A stretch of DNA of 44,041 nucleotides. Source: JAITWN01 sp034002745. GTDB taxonomy: Bacteria > Pseudomonadota > Gammaproteobacteria > SZUA-140. Positions 25,205 through 33,248 of the stretch are shown in pieces. The stretch is from the NCBI GenBank assembly GCA_034002745.1, contig JAVEZY010000020.1, positions 1 to 44,041 of the forward strand, written 5' to 3'. Within the stretch, counting starts at the first letter, position 1. Every line of letters starts with the position of its first letter. The notes under the pieces are model-generated. The model ran no database searches and was not told the DNA's origin. It saw only the letters and a program-made list of their open reading frames with translations. Made by a program: the position numbers and the translations under genes.

Positions 25205-26512
25205 TTATACGCTCTGGTCGGCGTCGCCCGCGTTCCCGCGTTCGTGGACGATGCGACCGGACAGCAGGGTATGGGTGACGCGACCCTTCATTTCCCAGCC
25301 GAGAAATGGCGTGTTCACACCGCGGCTGCCTATCGTGTCGCGGCCGAGGATCCAGTGGCTCTCGGGATCGAACACGCAGATGTCCGCGGGCTGGCCGATG
25401 TTGAGTTTGCCAGCCGGGATGCCGAGTATTCGGGCCGGATACCAGCTCAGCCGGGCGACCAGGTCAGATATGGAAATCACGCCCTCATCGACGAGGCGCA
25501 GCGTGAGCGGCAACAGCGTGTCCAGCCCGGAGATGCCGGGCGCTGTCTCGGTGAACGGCCGCAGTTTCGCATCGGGTTCGTGCGGCTGATGGTCGGAACA
25601 GATCGCGGTGATGGCGCCGCGCGTCAGCCATTGTCTCAGGCCCTCGCGGTCGCGCAGCGTGCGCAGCGGTGGCTGGACGTGGCACAGCGCATCGAAATCG
25701 AGCACGTCGTTTTCGCTGAGATGGAGGTGATGGGCGCTGACGTCCGCGGTCACCGGCAGTCCATCGTGCTGGGCGCGGGCGATCATCTGGGCGGCGCGCG
25801 CCGTCGAGAGCAGCGAGAAATGGACGCGGACGCCGAGTTCGTCGACCATCGCCAGGATGGCGGCCACGGCGACGGTTTCGGCTGCCGCCGGTATGCCGGA
25901 GATGCCGAGCCGCGAGCCTACCGCGCCCTGGTGCACCCGCCCGTCCCCGGCCAGAGCGTGGTCCTGCGGATTGACGAATACCGGCATGTCGAAGGTCGCC
26001 GCGTACTCCATGGCGCGCAGCATGACGATGTTGTCGCGCACCGGATGAAAGCCGTTGCTCACGCCCACACAGCCGGCATCCCTGAGTGCGGCCATTTCGC
26101 TCAATAGCTCGCCAGCGAGGCCGCGGGTGAGGGCGCCGAGCGGCACCACGCGCGCACCTCCGGCGGCGCGCGCGCGCCGACGGATCAGGCCGGCGACTGC
26201 CGGCGTATCCACCGGCGGCCGGGTATCGGGCGGACAGCACAGCGTGGTGATGCCCGCCCGCACCGCGGCGCGGCTCTCGCTGGCGATCGTGCCCTTGTGC
26301 TCGTCACCGGGTTCGCGCAGATGCGCGCGCAGATCCACGAAGCCCGGGCAGACGATGCGCCCGGCAGCGTCGATCATGGCATCGGGCCGGAAACCCTCCG
26401 GCGCCTGGCCGATGCCCGCGACCCGGCCATCGGCGACATACAGGTCCAGCGTGGCGTCGGTTCCGGAGGCAGGGTCGATCAGGCGGCCGCCAGCGATATG
26501 AATGCGCGTCAT
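25205..26512 (-). CDS. pyrC': Dihydroorotase-like PyrC', probably non-catalytic
   Basis: A 435-aa member of the dihydroorotase family. Several metal ligands are lost: the HxH after strand 1 reads DLRAH (R62 in place of the first His; H64 kept), the FSDDG motif reads VSNG (no metal-binding Asp), and the HAED motif reads NPQD (N181 for His). H261-H262 and D307 ('SDHQPH') remain. This matches Pseudomonas PyrC', which lacks activity and serves as a structural partner of ATCase. Shared blocks such as 'HVQPPLR..REGLR' and 'G..ADICVFD' support this. It overlaps pyrB by four bases (ATGA), as in the Pseudomonas pyrBC' operon. An active dihydroorotase must be encoded elsewhere. Confidence 0.9.
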   Translation of the reverse strand: MTRIHIAGGRLIDPASGTDATLDLYVADGRVAGIGQAPEGFRPDAMIDAAGRIVCPGFVDLRAHLREPGDEHKGTIASESRAAVRAGITTLCCPPDTRPPVDTPAVAGLIRRRARAAGGARVVPLGALTRGLAGELLSEMAALRDAGCVGVSNGFHPVRDNIVMLRAMEYAATFDMPVFVNPQDHALAGDGRVHQGAVGSRLGISGIPAAAETVAVAAILAMVDELGVRVHFSLLSTARAAQMIARAQHDGLPVTADVSAHHLHLSENDVLDFDALCHVQPPLRTLRDREGLRQWLTRGAITAICSDHQPHEPDAKLRPFTETAPGISGLDTLLPLTLRLVDEGVISISDLVARLSWYPARILGIPAGKLNIGQPADICVFDPESHWILGRDTIGSRGVNTPFLGWEMKGRVTHTLLSGRIVHERGNAGDADQSV

Positions 26513-27498
26513 GTGCCTTCTCCCGCCAGCGTTGCTGGCGTCTGACCCCGGCCCAAGCAGTGCGAAATGACCGCCATGCGCATCGCTATGCCGTGAGTCA
26601 CCTGCTGGAGGATGACCGAGCGCGGACCGTCCGCCACCTCGGAATCTATTTCCACCCCGCGGTTGATCGGCCCGGGGTGCATGATGATCGCATCGGGACG
26701 GGCCAGCTCCAGCTTCTCCTCGGTGAGTCCATAGAGCTGGAAGTATTCATGCTCGCTGGGCAGGAAGGCGCCCTTCATGCGCTCGCGTTGCAGACGAAGG
26801 GTGATCACGACATCGACATCGCGCAGGCCTTCGCGCAGATCATGGAAAACATGCACGCCCATGGTGTGCGCTTCGGCGGGAATCAGCGTTCGTGGCCCGA
26901 TGACGCGGATCTCCTCCACGCCCAGGGTCGAGAGGGCGTGAATCTGCGAGCGCGCCACACGCGAGTGCAGCACGTCGCCGACGATCGCCACCTTCAGTTT
27001 GTAGAAGTCCTGCTTGTGCCTGCGAATGGTGAACATGTCGAGCATCGCCTGCGTGGGATGCGCGTGACGGCCATCGCCGGCGTTGATGACGCTGATATGC
27101 GGCTCCACCTGGCGGGCGACGAAATGGGCGGCGCCACTTTCGGCATGCCGTACGATGAACATGTCGCAGTGCATGGCTTCGAGATTGCGCAAGGTATCGA
27201 GCAGGGTCTCGCCCTTGGTCGTCGCCGAGGCAGGAACGTTGATGTTGATCACGTCCGCCGACAGGCGCTTGGCGGCGATCTCGAAGGTGGTTCGGGTGCG
27301 GGTGCTGGATTCGAAGAACAGGTTGACCACCGTCTTGCCGCGCAGCAGCGGAACCTTTTTCACCGACTGCTCGGCGACCGCGCTCAGCGACTCGGCGGTG
27401 TCCAGCAGTTCGATCAACTGTGCGCGCTTGAAACCGGCGATGGTCAGGAAATGGCGCAACCGTCCCTGCGAATCGAACTGGATGTTTGCTTTGTCCAC
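26509..27498 (-). CDS. pyrB: Aspartate carbamoyltransferase catalytic subunit
   Basis: A 329-aa enzyme joining carbamoyl phosphate and aspartate, the committed step of pyrimidine synthesis. Carbamoyl-phosphate loop STRTRT is at 65-70, K95 in 'TTKGE', then 'GDGRHAHPTQAMLD', 'LRLQRER' and 'MHPGPINRGVE'. The start is GTG 27498 with GAGGAAG about 3-9 bases ahead. The N-terminus is extended relative to E. coli PyrB, as in class A ATCases that assemble with PyrC'. The C-terminal residues 'GRGQTPATLAGEGT' are encoded by a REP-like sequence. No pyrI is present, as expected for this type. Confidence 0.96.
   Translation of the reverse strand: MDKANIQFDSQGRLRHFLTIAGFKRAQLIELLDTAESLSAVAEQSVKKVPLLRGKTVVNLFFESSTRTRTTFEIAAKRLSADVININVPASATTKGETLLDTLRNLEAMHCDMFIVRHAESGAAHFVARQVEPHISVINAGDGRHAHPTQAMLDMFTIRRHKQDFYKLKVAIVGDVLHSRVARSQIHALSTLGVEEIRVIGPRTLIPAEAHTMGVHVFHDLREGLRDVDVVITLRLQRERMKGAFLPSEHEYFQLYGLTEEKLELARPDAIIMHPGPINRGVEIDSEVADGPRSVILQQVTHGIAMRMAVISHCLGRGQTPATLAGEGT
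26524..26552. repeat. REP-like sequence and hairpin inside the end of pyrB
   Basis: CGCCAGC-GTT-GCTGGCG (26524-26540) is a perfect 7-bp hairpin, followed directly by the partial REP core CGTCTGACCCCGG (26539-26551). All of this is within the last codons of pyrB. Confidence 0.6.
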
Positions 27499-27608
27499 CG
27501 ACTTCCTCTCGTGTCCCGCGCCTGCTGGTCCGGGTTCACTGTTGGTCAGCCAAGCAGGCCGTCAGCCGCCCCTCACAAAGCAGGCATGATCCCGTCCGCG
27601 CATCCCTG

Positions 27609-28130
27609 CTATCCCTTCTGCGGCGGTTCGACGAGTTCCAGCCGTAGCGGACTCGGGCCGTGCAGTTTGAGATGCTGAAGCCTGGTGAGTTCGGCATGCA
27701 GGCCGACGACATCGGCCTGAATCGGCAGTTCGCGACCGCCGCGCTCGACCAGGACGGCGAGCATTATAGAGGCAGGACGCCCATAATCGAAAATTTCGTT
27801 GAGGGCGGCTCGAATCGTGCGGCCGGTATTGAGCACGTCGTCGACGAGCACGACATGGCGCTCGTCGATGTTGACGGGAAGATTCGAGGGCTTCACCTGC
27901 GGGTTGATGCCGACACGGGTGAAGTCGTCACGATAGAACGAAATATCCAGCGTCCCCAGCGGCTCCTCGAGCCCGAGCGCCGCTCGCAGCTGCTCCGCCA
28001 CCCAGGCCCCGCCGGTATAGATCCCGACCATCAACGGCGCTGCGATCTGCCGCGTCGCGAATTCCTTCCTGAGATCGGTGGCCATGCCGGCCAGAACCTG
28101 ATCTATATCGATGGTGGATGGAGTGAACAT
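27609..28130 (-). CDS. pyrR: PyrR-like uracil phosphoribosyltransferase/regulator
   Basis: A 173-aa phosphoribosyltransferase-fold protein. The PRPP loop VVLVDDVLNTGRTIRA is intact, with 'FYRDDFTRVGINPQVKPSNLP' (flexible loop) and 'GIYTGGAWVAEQL' typical of PyrR. In Bacillus it attenuates pyr mRNA; in pseudomonads, which share this gene order, a regulatory role has been described but the mechanism differs. I found no antiterminator/terminator pair in the 110 bases before pyrB. The ATG at 28130 is preceded by a pyrimidine-rich leader with no Shine-Dalgarno sequence, unusual for this window. Confidence 0.92.
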   Translation of the reverse strand: MFTPSTIDIDQVLAGMATDLRKEFATRQIAAPLMVGIYTGGAWVAEQLRAALGLEEPLGTLDISFYRDDFTRVGINPQVKPSNLPVNIDERHVVLVDDVLNTGRTIRAALNEIFDYGRPASIMLAVLVERGGRELPIQADVVGLHAELTRLQHLKLHGPSPLRLELVEPPQKG

Positions 28131-28229
28131 GGTCAGAATGGTCCGGAGGAAAGAGGAAAGATGACGGATGAAAGGAGCGGCGGGGCCTCGTATGGCGACC
28201 CGATTGCAGCCCGGGACGCGCTGTTGATT

Positions 28230-28679
28230 TCATCTTTCATCTTTTCTCTTTTCACTTTGCTCGTTCACTCCATTCATGTACGTCTGCAGTATGACATGGG
28301 CCGCCACTTCGTCTACCCCCAGGCGGCGCCGCCCGGGGCCTTCGTGAATGAGGTCGCCGGCGGCGCGGGAGGATAGTCTTTCGTCCGCCTCGTGGACCGG
28401 CAGCCCATACCGGCCGGCGAGCCGCCGCGCGAAGCGGCGGGCGGAGGCGGTCATCGGCTGCTCGGTGCCATCCATGCTGAGCGGTATCCCGACTACCAGG
28501 CCATCCGGGCGCCACTGCTCGATCAGGCGAGTGACGGCATCCCAGTCGGGCCCGCCGCCGCGGTGGCGCAGCGTGGTCAGGGGGGTGGAAGTGCCGGTCA
28601 GCTCCTGGCCGACGGCGACGCCCATTTTCCTGGTGCCGTAGTCGAAGCCGAGCAGCGTGCGCGCGCCCGGCTCAGGCAT
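28230..28679 (-). CDS. ruvX: Putative pre-16S rRNA nuclease RuvX/YqgF
   Basis: A 149-aa RNase H-fold protein implicated in processing the 5' end of 16S rRNA. The start is taken at ATG 28679 (MPEPGARTLLGFDYGTRKMG); a GTG at 28694 would add five residues. It overlaps yqgE by eight bases. Motifs: FDYGTRKMGVAVG with the catalytic Asp, 'DGLVVGIPLSMDGTEQPMT', 'VHEADERLSS' with an acidic residue, and 'GVDEVAAHVILQTYM' with the last acidic residue. The pairing with yqgE is conserved in gammaproteobacteria. Confidence 0.93.
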   Translation of the reverse strand: MPEPGARTLLGFDYGTRKMGVAVGQELTGTSTPLTTLRHRGGGPDWDAVTRLIEQWRPDGLVVGIPLSMDGTEQPMTASARRFARRLAGRYGLPVHEADERLSSRAAGDLIHEGPGRRRLGVDEVAAHVILQTYMNGVNEQSEKRKDER

Positions 28680-29238
28680 GTCCGATATCGGCACTCAGCC
28701 GGTGAATGTCGACGCCGGTGAGCGCCGCGGCGGCTTCCCAGCGCAGATCGTGCTCGACTTCGAACAGGATGCGATCATCAACGGAAACGTTGATCCAGGC
28801 ATTTTCCGCCAGTTCCTGTTCCAGCTGCCCCGGTCCCCAGCCGGCATATCCCAGCGTGATGAGGCAGCGTGCCGGACCCTCGCCGCGCGCGATGGCCTCG
28901 ATGATGTCGCGGGATGATGTCACGCCGATCTCGTCGGTGATCTTCATCGTCACCTCCCAGTTACCATGGGGCTTGTGCAGCACGAAGCCGCGTTCGCACT
29001 GAACCGGGCCGCCGAGAAAGATCGGCTGGCGCAGCACTTCGGCGCTGCCGGTGTCGATGTTCATCTGCTGCAGGACTTCACCCATGGTGATGTCGAGCGG
29101 CCGGTTGATCATCAATCCCATGGCGCCCTCTTCATTGTGCTCGCACAGATAGGTCACGCCATGAAAGAAGTTGGGATCGCGCAGTTCGGGCATGGCGATC
29201 AGAAACTGATTGGCGAGTCTGAGAGGGGGGCTGTTCAT
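28672..29238 (-). CDS. yqgE: YqgE/AlgH family protein
   Basis: A 188-aa protein of the UPF0301 family. It begins 'LANQFLIAMPELRDPNFFHGVTYLCEHNEEGAMGLMINRPL', the family signature, and continues with 'PIFLGGPVQCERGFVLHK' and 'LGYAGWGPGQLEQELAENAWI'. In Pseudomonas the homologue (AlgH) has been linked to alginate regulation, but its biochemical function is unknown. The ATG at 29238 is chosen because conservation begins within the next few codons. It overlaps ruvX. Confidence 0.95.
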   Translation of the reverse strand: MNSPPLRLANQFLIAMPELRDPNFFHGVTYLCEHNEEGAMGLMINRPLDITMGEVLQQMNIDTGSAEVLRQPIFLGGPVQCERGFVLHKPHGNWEVTMKITDEIGVTSSRDIIEAIARGEGPARCLITLGYAGWGPGQLEQELAENAWINVSVDDRILFEVEHDLRWEAAAALTGVDIHRLSADIGHA

Positions 29239-29356
29239 GGGCCTAGTATCCGACGAAAGACGGCGGGGTTCAATGAAAGCCGGCCGGCGCGCGAAGGGCC
29301 GGACAAGACGCGGGATGAATGCGTCAACGCGCCGTTGCTGTTGATCTTTTTGGTAA

Positions 29357-30250
29357 TCAGCGGCCGCGGGCGCTGAGCTGGCTGTCGAGGAATTCCCAGG
29401 TACGGGTAATGTGCAGCACGTCGGTATCCGCACGCATCTCGGGGCTGAACTCGTTGAACGGAGCCGCCATGCGGACGATGCGCATCGCCGCATCGTCGAG
29501 CACCTTGTGGCCCGAGGAGCGCAGCAGGGTGACGTTGTTGAGGCTGCCGTCGGCGTTGATGGCGACGTCCAGCAGCAGTTTGCCGGACAGGTTGCGTCGT
29601 CGTGCCTCCTCCGGATAGTTGAGGTTGCCGATGCGCTCGATCTTGGCTCGCCAGGAATCCAGGTAGGCGGCATCGCGGAATTCCTGCGCCTGGGCCGAGA
29701 TGATGTAGCGATGCTGTCCGCGCTGGGCATATTCGTTCATCGCCTGGTCGATCTCGGCGCTCAGGCTGGCGATCTCCAGGCTGCGCGCGACCAGCTGATC
29801 GGCGCTGGGAATGTCGCGCACCGTCTCGGGCGCGAGTTCGACCTGGCTGACCCTGGTGTCCGAGCGTTCGCTGCTCAGCGGGCGGGTATCCTGCCGCGGG
29901 CGCTGCGCTTCGGGCGAAGCCTCCTCGCGCACGGCGACATCGGTGCCGGGCTGCTGCGGCGACAGCGGCACGAAAGCGGGGCTGCTCGGCGTCTGGTCCT
30001 CTTCCAGGTTGCCGCCGCCCTCGAGATTGGCCTGGGCGAGGTAGTCCGCGCTCTCGGGCGCCTTGTCGCTGCGCTGATGAACCAGCCGGATTTCGATGGG
30101 AGGCGTCTTGAGCTGCGGCAGCCGCGTCATCTCGGTGGAGAAGGTGACACCGAGGATCACCGTGGCATGGATCACCACGGCCAGAAACAGGGTCAGTCCG
30201 AGGCGGTCGCCCGGTGTCACGGTCGAAGGATGCTGGGCGGATACGCTCAT
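29357..30250 (-). CDS. tonB: TonB-like energy transducer
   Basis: A 297-aa inner-membrane-anchored periplasmic protein. It has a single N-terminal helix (about 16-35; 'LGLTLFLAVVIHATVILGVTF'), a long acidic, Pro/Gln-rich linker (about 40-150), a helical segment (about 150-195) and a C-terminal TonB domain ('LDSWRAKIERIGNLNYPEEARRRNLSGKLLLDVAINADGSL', 'SSGHKVLDDAAMRIVRMAAPF'). The linker lacks the usual Pro-Lys repeats. In Pseudomonas the homologue in this position is TonB3, linked to twitching motility. Its start overlaps the stop of the Gx gene (ATGA). Confidence 0.9.
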   Translation of the reverse strand: MSVSAQHPSTVTPGDRLGLTLFLAVVIHATVILGVTFSTEMTRLPQLKTPPIEIRLVHQRSDKAPESADYLAQANLEGGGNLEEDQTPSSPAFVPLSPQQPGTDVAVREEASPEAQRPRQDTRPLSSERSDTRVSQVELAPETVRDIPSADQLVARSLEIASLSAEIDQAMNEYAQRGQHRYIISAQAQEFRDAAYLDSWRAKIERIGNLNYPEEARRRNLSGKLLLDVAINADGSLNNVTLLRSSGHKVLDDAAMRIVRMAAPFNEFSPEMRADTDVLHITRTWEFLDSQLSARGR

Positions 30251-30774
30251 TGAGTGGGATCGATCTTCATACGGGCCAGCGCGGCCTGAACTATGATACC
30301 GCCGGTCAGGCCGGAAATCAGGGCAAGTGTCATCAATATCGGCAGCAGGCCGAAAAGCGCCGGGTGCGGGATGAACAGCAGCCAGGCAACGTGGAATTGC
30401 GCCGCCATGTGCGCCATCGCCGCCAGCACGCTGTAGCCGATCGGTCCGAGCAGGGTGGGGCGCACGGCCCATACCAGGCCGACGGCAGCCATCGCCGCCA
30501 CCGCGCCGCTCAGCGACAGCACGAAACTCGGGCTCAGGAAGGTGCCGATGACGATGCTGCCGGCCAGGACGCGCAGCATGCTCACCCACGCGGCGGTCTT
30601 CCAGCCGTAGAGCAGCAGCGCCACGATCACGATGACGTTGGCGAGTCCCGGCTTGGCGCCCGGCAGCGGCATGGGCAGCGCGCTCTCGGCGACATGGATC
30701 GCGATGGCCAGCGTGGCGAGCGCCGCGATCAGGTGGTCCTCGCGCGTGCTGCGCATGACGATGGTTGCGGTCAT
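30247..30774 (-). CDS. Gx transporter family membrane protein (Hpre_diP_synt_I)
   Basis: A 175-aa protein with five or six membrane helices. The motif 'ESALPMPLPGAKPGLANVIVIVALLLYGW' and the late 'HMAAQFHVAWLLF' are typical of PF07456, named after a heptaprenyl diphosphate synthase component but now usually called Gx transporter. Members often sit beside NusG-II proteins and ApbE in flavinylation-linked clusters, as here. The substrate is unknown. The start is taken at ATG 30774. It overlaps tonB by four bases and lies 25 bases after the NusG-II gene. Confidence 0.82.
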   Translation of the reverse strand: MTATIVMRSTREDHLIAALATLAIAIHVAESALPMPLPGAKPGLANVIVIVALLLYGWKTAAWVSMLRVLAGSIVIGTFLSPSFVLSLSGAVAAMAAVGLVWAVRPTLLGPIGYSVLAAMAHMAAQFHVAWLLFIPHPALFGLLPILMTLALISGLTGGIIVQAALARMKIDPTQ

Positions 30775-30799
30775 GACTGGCGGCTTTCTCCGCTCGCCT

Positions 30800-31186
30800 T
30801 CAGAAATTGATGCTGTCCCAATGCTCATCGCCGCCGGCGAGCGCCAGCACGATGCGATTGGGCAGGCAGGCGGCGAGCGCACCGCCCGCGCGCAGCCAGC
30901 CATTGTGTACGCAGTACTGGTTGGAGCAGGGCGAACTCACGAAACGCGCCGCGCCTTCGTCGATCTCGACCACGCTCACCCCGAGCGGGCCCTCGATCTC
31001 CAGTGTTCGATTCACGGACAGCGGAATCCGCATTTCCTGGCCGGAGCCATCCACGACGAGGGCGAACTCGGCCGCGCCTCCTCCTCCCCAGTGCTGCGCA
31101 TAGAGCCAGCCGAGCAGCAGCAGTGCGGCGGCGACGATGACGAAGTCGCCCGTCGTGATCGGGTTCCGGGTGCGGGCCTGCATCAT
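30800..31186 (-). CDS. NusG domain II-containing membrane protein
   Basis: A 128-aa protein with one N-terminal transmembrane helix (about 14-32) and a NusG_II beta domain outside the membrane. The tail 'SPCSNQYCVHNGWLRAGGALAACLPNRIVLAL' is the Cys-containing family signature. It is not a transcription factor; members travel with Gx transporters and ApbE. The start (ATG 31186) overlaps the apbE stop (ATGA). Confidence 0.85.
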   Translation of the reverse strand: MMQARTRNPITTGDFVIVAAALLLLGWLYAQHWGGGGAAEFALVVDGSGQEMRIPLSVNRTLEIEGPLGVSVVEIDEGAARFVSSPCSNQYCVHNGWLRAGGALAACLPNRIVLALAGGDEHWDSINF

Positions 31187-32247
31187 GACGGATCCACCAC
31201 CCTGGTTGTCGGCGGCGGCGAATTTTCGAAATGTACGCGCCCGGCCATCGCCGGGGTCATGTGCACGGTCATGTCGGCATCGACCAGCATTGCCTGCGTT
31301 ATGCCCAGGGCGTTCGCCACCGCGGCCCATTCCCTGGGGCCGGCCACGAACAGGGCGGTGGCGGCGGCATCGGCCGTGGCGCCCTCGTCATGGATGATGG
31401 TGACCGAGTGCGTTCCCGCCGCCGGCATGCCGCTGCGCGGATCGAGGATGTGGTGATAACGCTTCCCTTCGAATTCGAAGTAGCGTTCGTAATCGCCGGA
31501 GGTGAACAGGCTCTCGTCGCCCTCGACCTCGACCGAGGCGAACACGCCGGCGCCGTCGGCCTGCCGGATGCCGATGCGCCAAGGGCGTGCGCCGTGGCGG
31601 CCGATGGCGCGCAGATCGCCGCCGGCATTGACGATCGCATCGGTGATGCCGAGTTCGCGCAGCGCGGCGATGGCCTGGTCGACCGCATGCCCCTTGGCGA
31701 ATGCTCCGAGATCCAGTTGCACGGCGGGATTGGCGCTGGAAACACGTCCATCCTCGTCGATCTCGAGTTGTTCCATGCGCGGGGCGGCGGCGAGCAAGGG
31801 CGTGATGGCGCTGGCCGGCGGCGGAGGACCGAGCGGCCGTTCGCTGTCATGAAAGCCCCACAGCTGCACCAGCGCCCCGATGGCCGGATTGAACAGATGC
31901 CCGCTGTCGATCGCCAGGGTCCGCGCCTGGCGCAAGGCCACGGCCGTTTCCGGGCTGGCGGTGAAGGATCGTCCTGCGGCCAGGGCTGCGTTGATGTCGG
32001 TGAGCTCGCCCGGTTGCCAGGCATGCCAGCGCATGTGCGCCGCGTTGATTGCATTTTCGGCGCTGCGCACGGCCTGCGCCGCCCGCTCCTCGTCCACGCC
32101 CCACAGCGTGATCTCGACCAGCGTGCCGAGCGCGAAGAACTGCCGCTTGTAGGCCTGTTCTTCGCGCGGCGCGCAGCCGAATGTCGCCAGCGCGATCAGC
32201 ACGAGCGCGAAGAGACGGACGAGCGGGCCGGAAAGCCTTGCCCGCAT
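31183..32247 (-). CDS. apbE: FAD:protein FMN transferase ApbE, lipoprotein type
   Basis: A 354-aa flavinyltransferase that attaches FMN from FAD to Thr/Ser of exported flavoproteins. An N-terminal hydrophobic segment leads to a lipobox-like ATFGC (C25), so it is probably anchored and periplasmic. Motifs: 'FFALGTLVEITLWG', 'LDLGAFAKGHAVDQAI', 'NAGGDLRAIG', 'YHHILDPRSGMPA' and the metal-binding 'ATADAAATALFVAG', all as in active ApbE. The start at ATG 32247 gives the signal sequence. It overlaps the NusG-II gene and lies ten bases after gshB. No FMN-binding substrate protein is encoded in the window. Confidence 0.94.
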   Translation of the reverse strand: MRARLSGPLVRLFALVLIALATFGCAPREEQAYKRQFFALGTLVEITLWGVDEERAAQAVRSAENAINAAHMRWHAWQPGELTDINAALAAGRSFTASPETAVALRQARTLAIDSGHLFNPAIGALVQLWGFHDSERPLGPPPPASAITPLLAAAPRMEQLEIDEDGRVSSANPAVQLDLGAFAKGHAVDQAIAALRELGITDAIVNAGGDLRAIGRHGARPWRIGIRQADGAGVFASVEVEGDESLFTSGDYERYFEFEGKRYHHILDPRSGMPAAGTHSVTIIHDEGATADAAATALFVAGPREWAAVANALGITQAMLVDADMTVHMTPAMAGRVHFENSPPPTTRVVDPS

Positions 32248-32257
32248 CACGGCTTCA

Positions 32258-33205
32258 TCACTGCAGGCGGGCCTCGATGCAGTCCATGAGCTGGCCGGCG
32301 ATGTCGAGCCCGAACTGCGCATCCAGCTCGCGGATGCAGGTCGGGCTGGTGACGTTTATTTCGGTGAGCCAGTCGCCGATCACATCCAGTCCGACGAACA
32401 TCAGCCCGCGTCGCCGCAACTCGGGGCCGACCTGCGCGCAGATCCAGCGCTCACGCTCGGACAGCGGCTGGCCGATTCCCTGTCCGCCCGCGGCCAGGTT
32501 GGCGCGCGTTTCACCGGCCGCCGGTATGCGGGCGAGGGCATAGGGCACCGGCTCGCCGTCGACCATCAGGATGCGCTTGTCGCCGCGCGTGATTTCGGGC
32601 AGATAGCGCTGCGCCATCGCGGGGGCGCGCCCGCGATCGGTCATGACCTCGATCACCACGCTGAGATTGGCGTCGTCATGGCGCAGCCGGAAGACCGATT
32701 CCCCGCCCATTCCCTGCAACGGTTTGAGAATGATGTCGCCGTGTTCGGCGAGAAAGGCACGCAACTCGTACGGGTCGCAGCTCACCAGGGTCGGCGGGCA
32801 CAGGTGGGGGAAGCCGGCCAGCGACAGCTTCTCATTGGTATCGCGCAGGGCCGACGGGCGGTTGACCACCAGCACGCCCTCGGCTTCCGCCTGTTCGAGC
32901 AGGAAGGTGGTGTAGACGTAGTTGATGTCGAACGGCGGGTCCTTGCGCATCAGGACGACTTGCAGCGACTTCAGCGGTGCGCGGCGCTCCTCGCCGAACT
33001 CGAACCAGTCGTTCGGGTCGTCGCGCACGGTGAGCGCGGTCATGCGCGCGCGCAGGGCGGCGCCCTGCAGGGTGAGATCGTGCGGTTCCATGTACCACAG
33101 GCGCCAGCCGCGCTTCTGCGCGGCGATCAGCATGGCGAGCGTGCTGTCCTTGGCCGGCTTGATCGAATCGATCGGATCCATCACCACGCCGAGAGCGATG
33201 CTCAT
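32258..33205 (-). CDS. gshB: Glutathione synthetase
   Basis: A 315-aa ATP-grasp enzyme ligating glycine to gamma-glutamylcysteine. It begins 'MSIALGVVMDPIDSIKPAKDSTLAMLIAA', the family N-terminus, followed by 'VLMRKDPPFDINYVYTTFLLE', 'DIILKPLQGMGGESVFRL' (ATP-binding), 'GDKRILMVDGEPVPYALARIP' and 'GLDVIGDWLTEINVTSPTCIREL'. Length is normal. It follows gshA by 43 bases and both form the glutathione operon, continuing into apbE ten bases later. Confidence 0.96.
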   Translation of the reverse strand: MSIALGVVMDPIDSIKPAKDSTLAMLIAAQKRGWRLWYMEPHDLTLQGAALRARMTALTVRDDPNDWFEFGEERRAPLKSLQVVLMRKDPPFDINYVYTTFLLEQAEAEGVLVVNRPSALRDTNEKLSLAGFPHLCPPTLVSCDPYELRAFLAEHGDIILKPLQGMGGESVFRLRHDDANLSVVIEVMTDRGRAPAMAQRYLPEITRGDKRILMVDGEPVPYALARIPAAGETRANLAAGGQGIGQPLSERERWICAQVGPELRRRGLMFVGLDVIGDWLTEINVTSPTCIRELDAQFGLDIAGQLMDCIEARLQ

Positions 33206-33248
33206 GGCGTGCGCTCCGGGAAGAAAATGGCGAATGCGACGCCGACGA

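Noticed and set aside
27499..27608. PyrR-binding attenuator before pyrB
   Set aside because: I could not find an anti-antiterminator/terminator pair or U run; only a minimal ATG-containing four-codon frame that I cannot support as a leader peptide.
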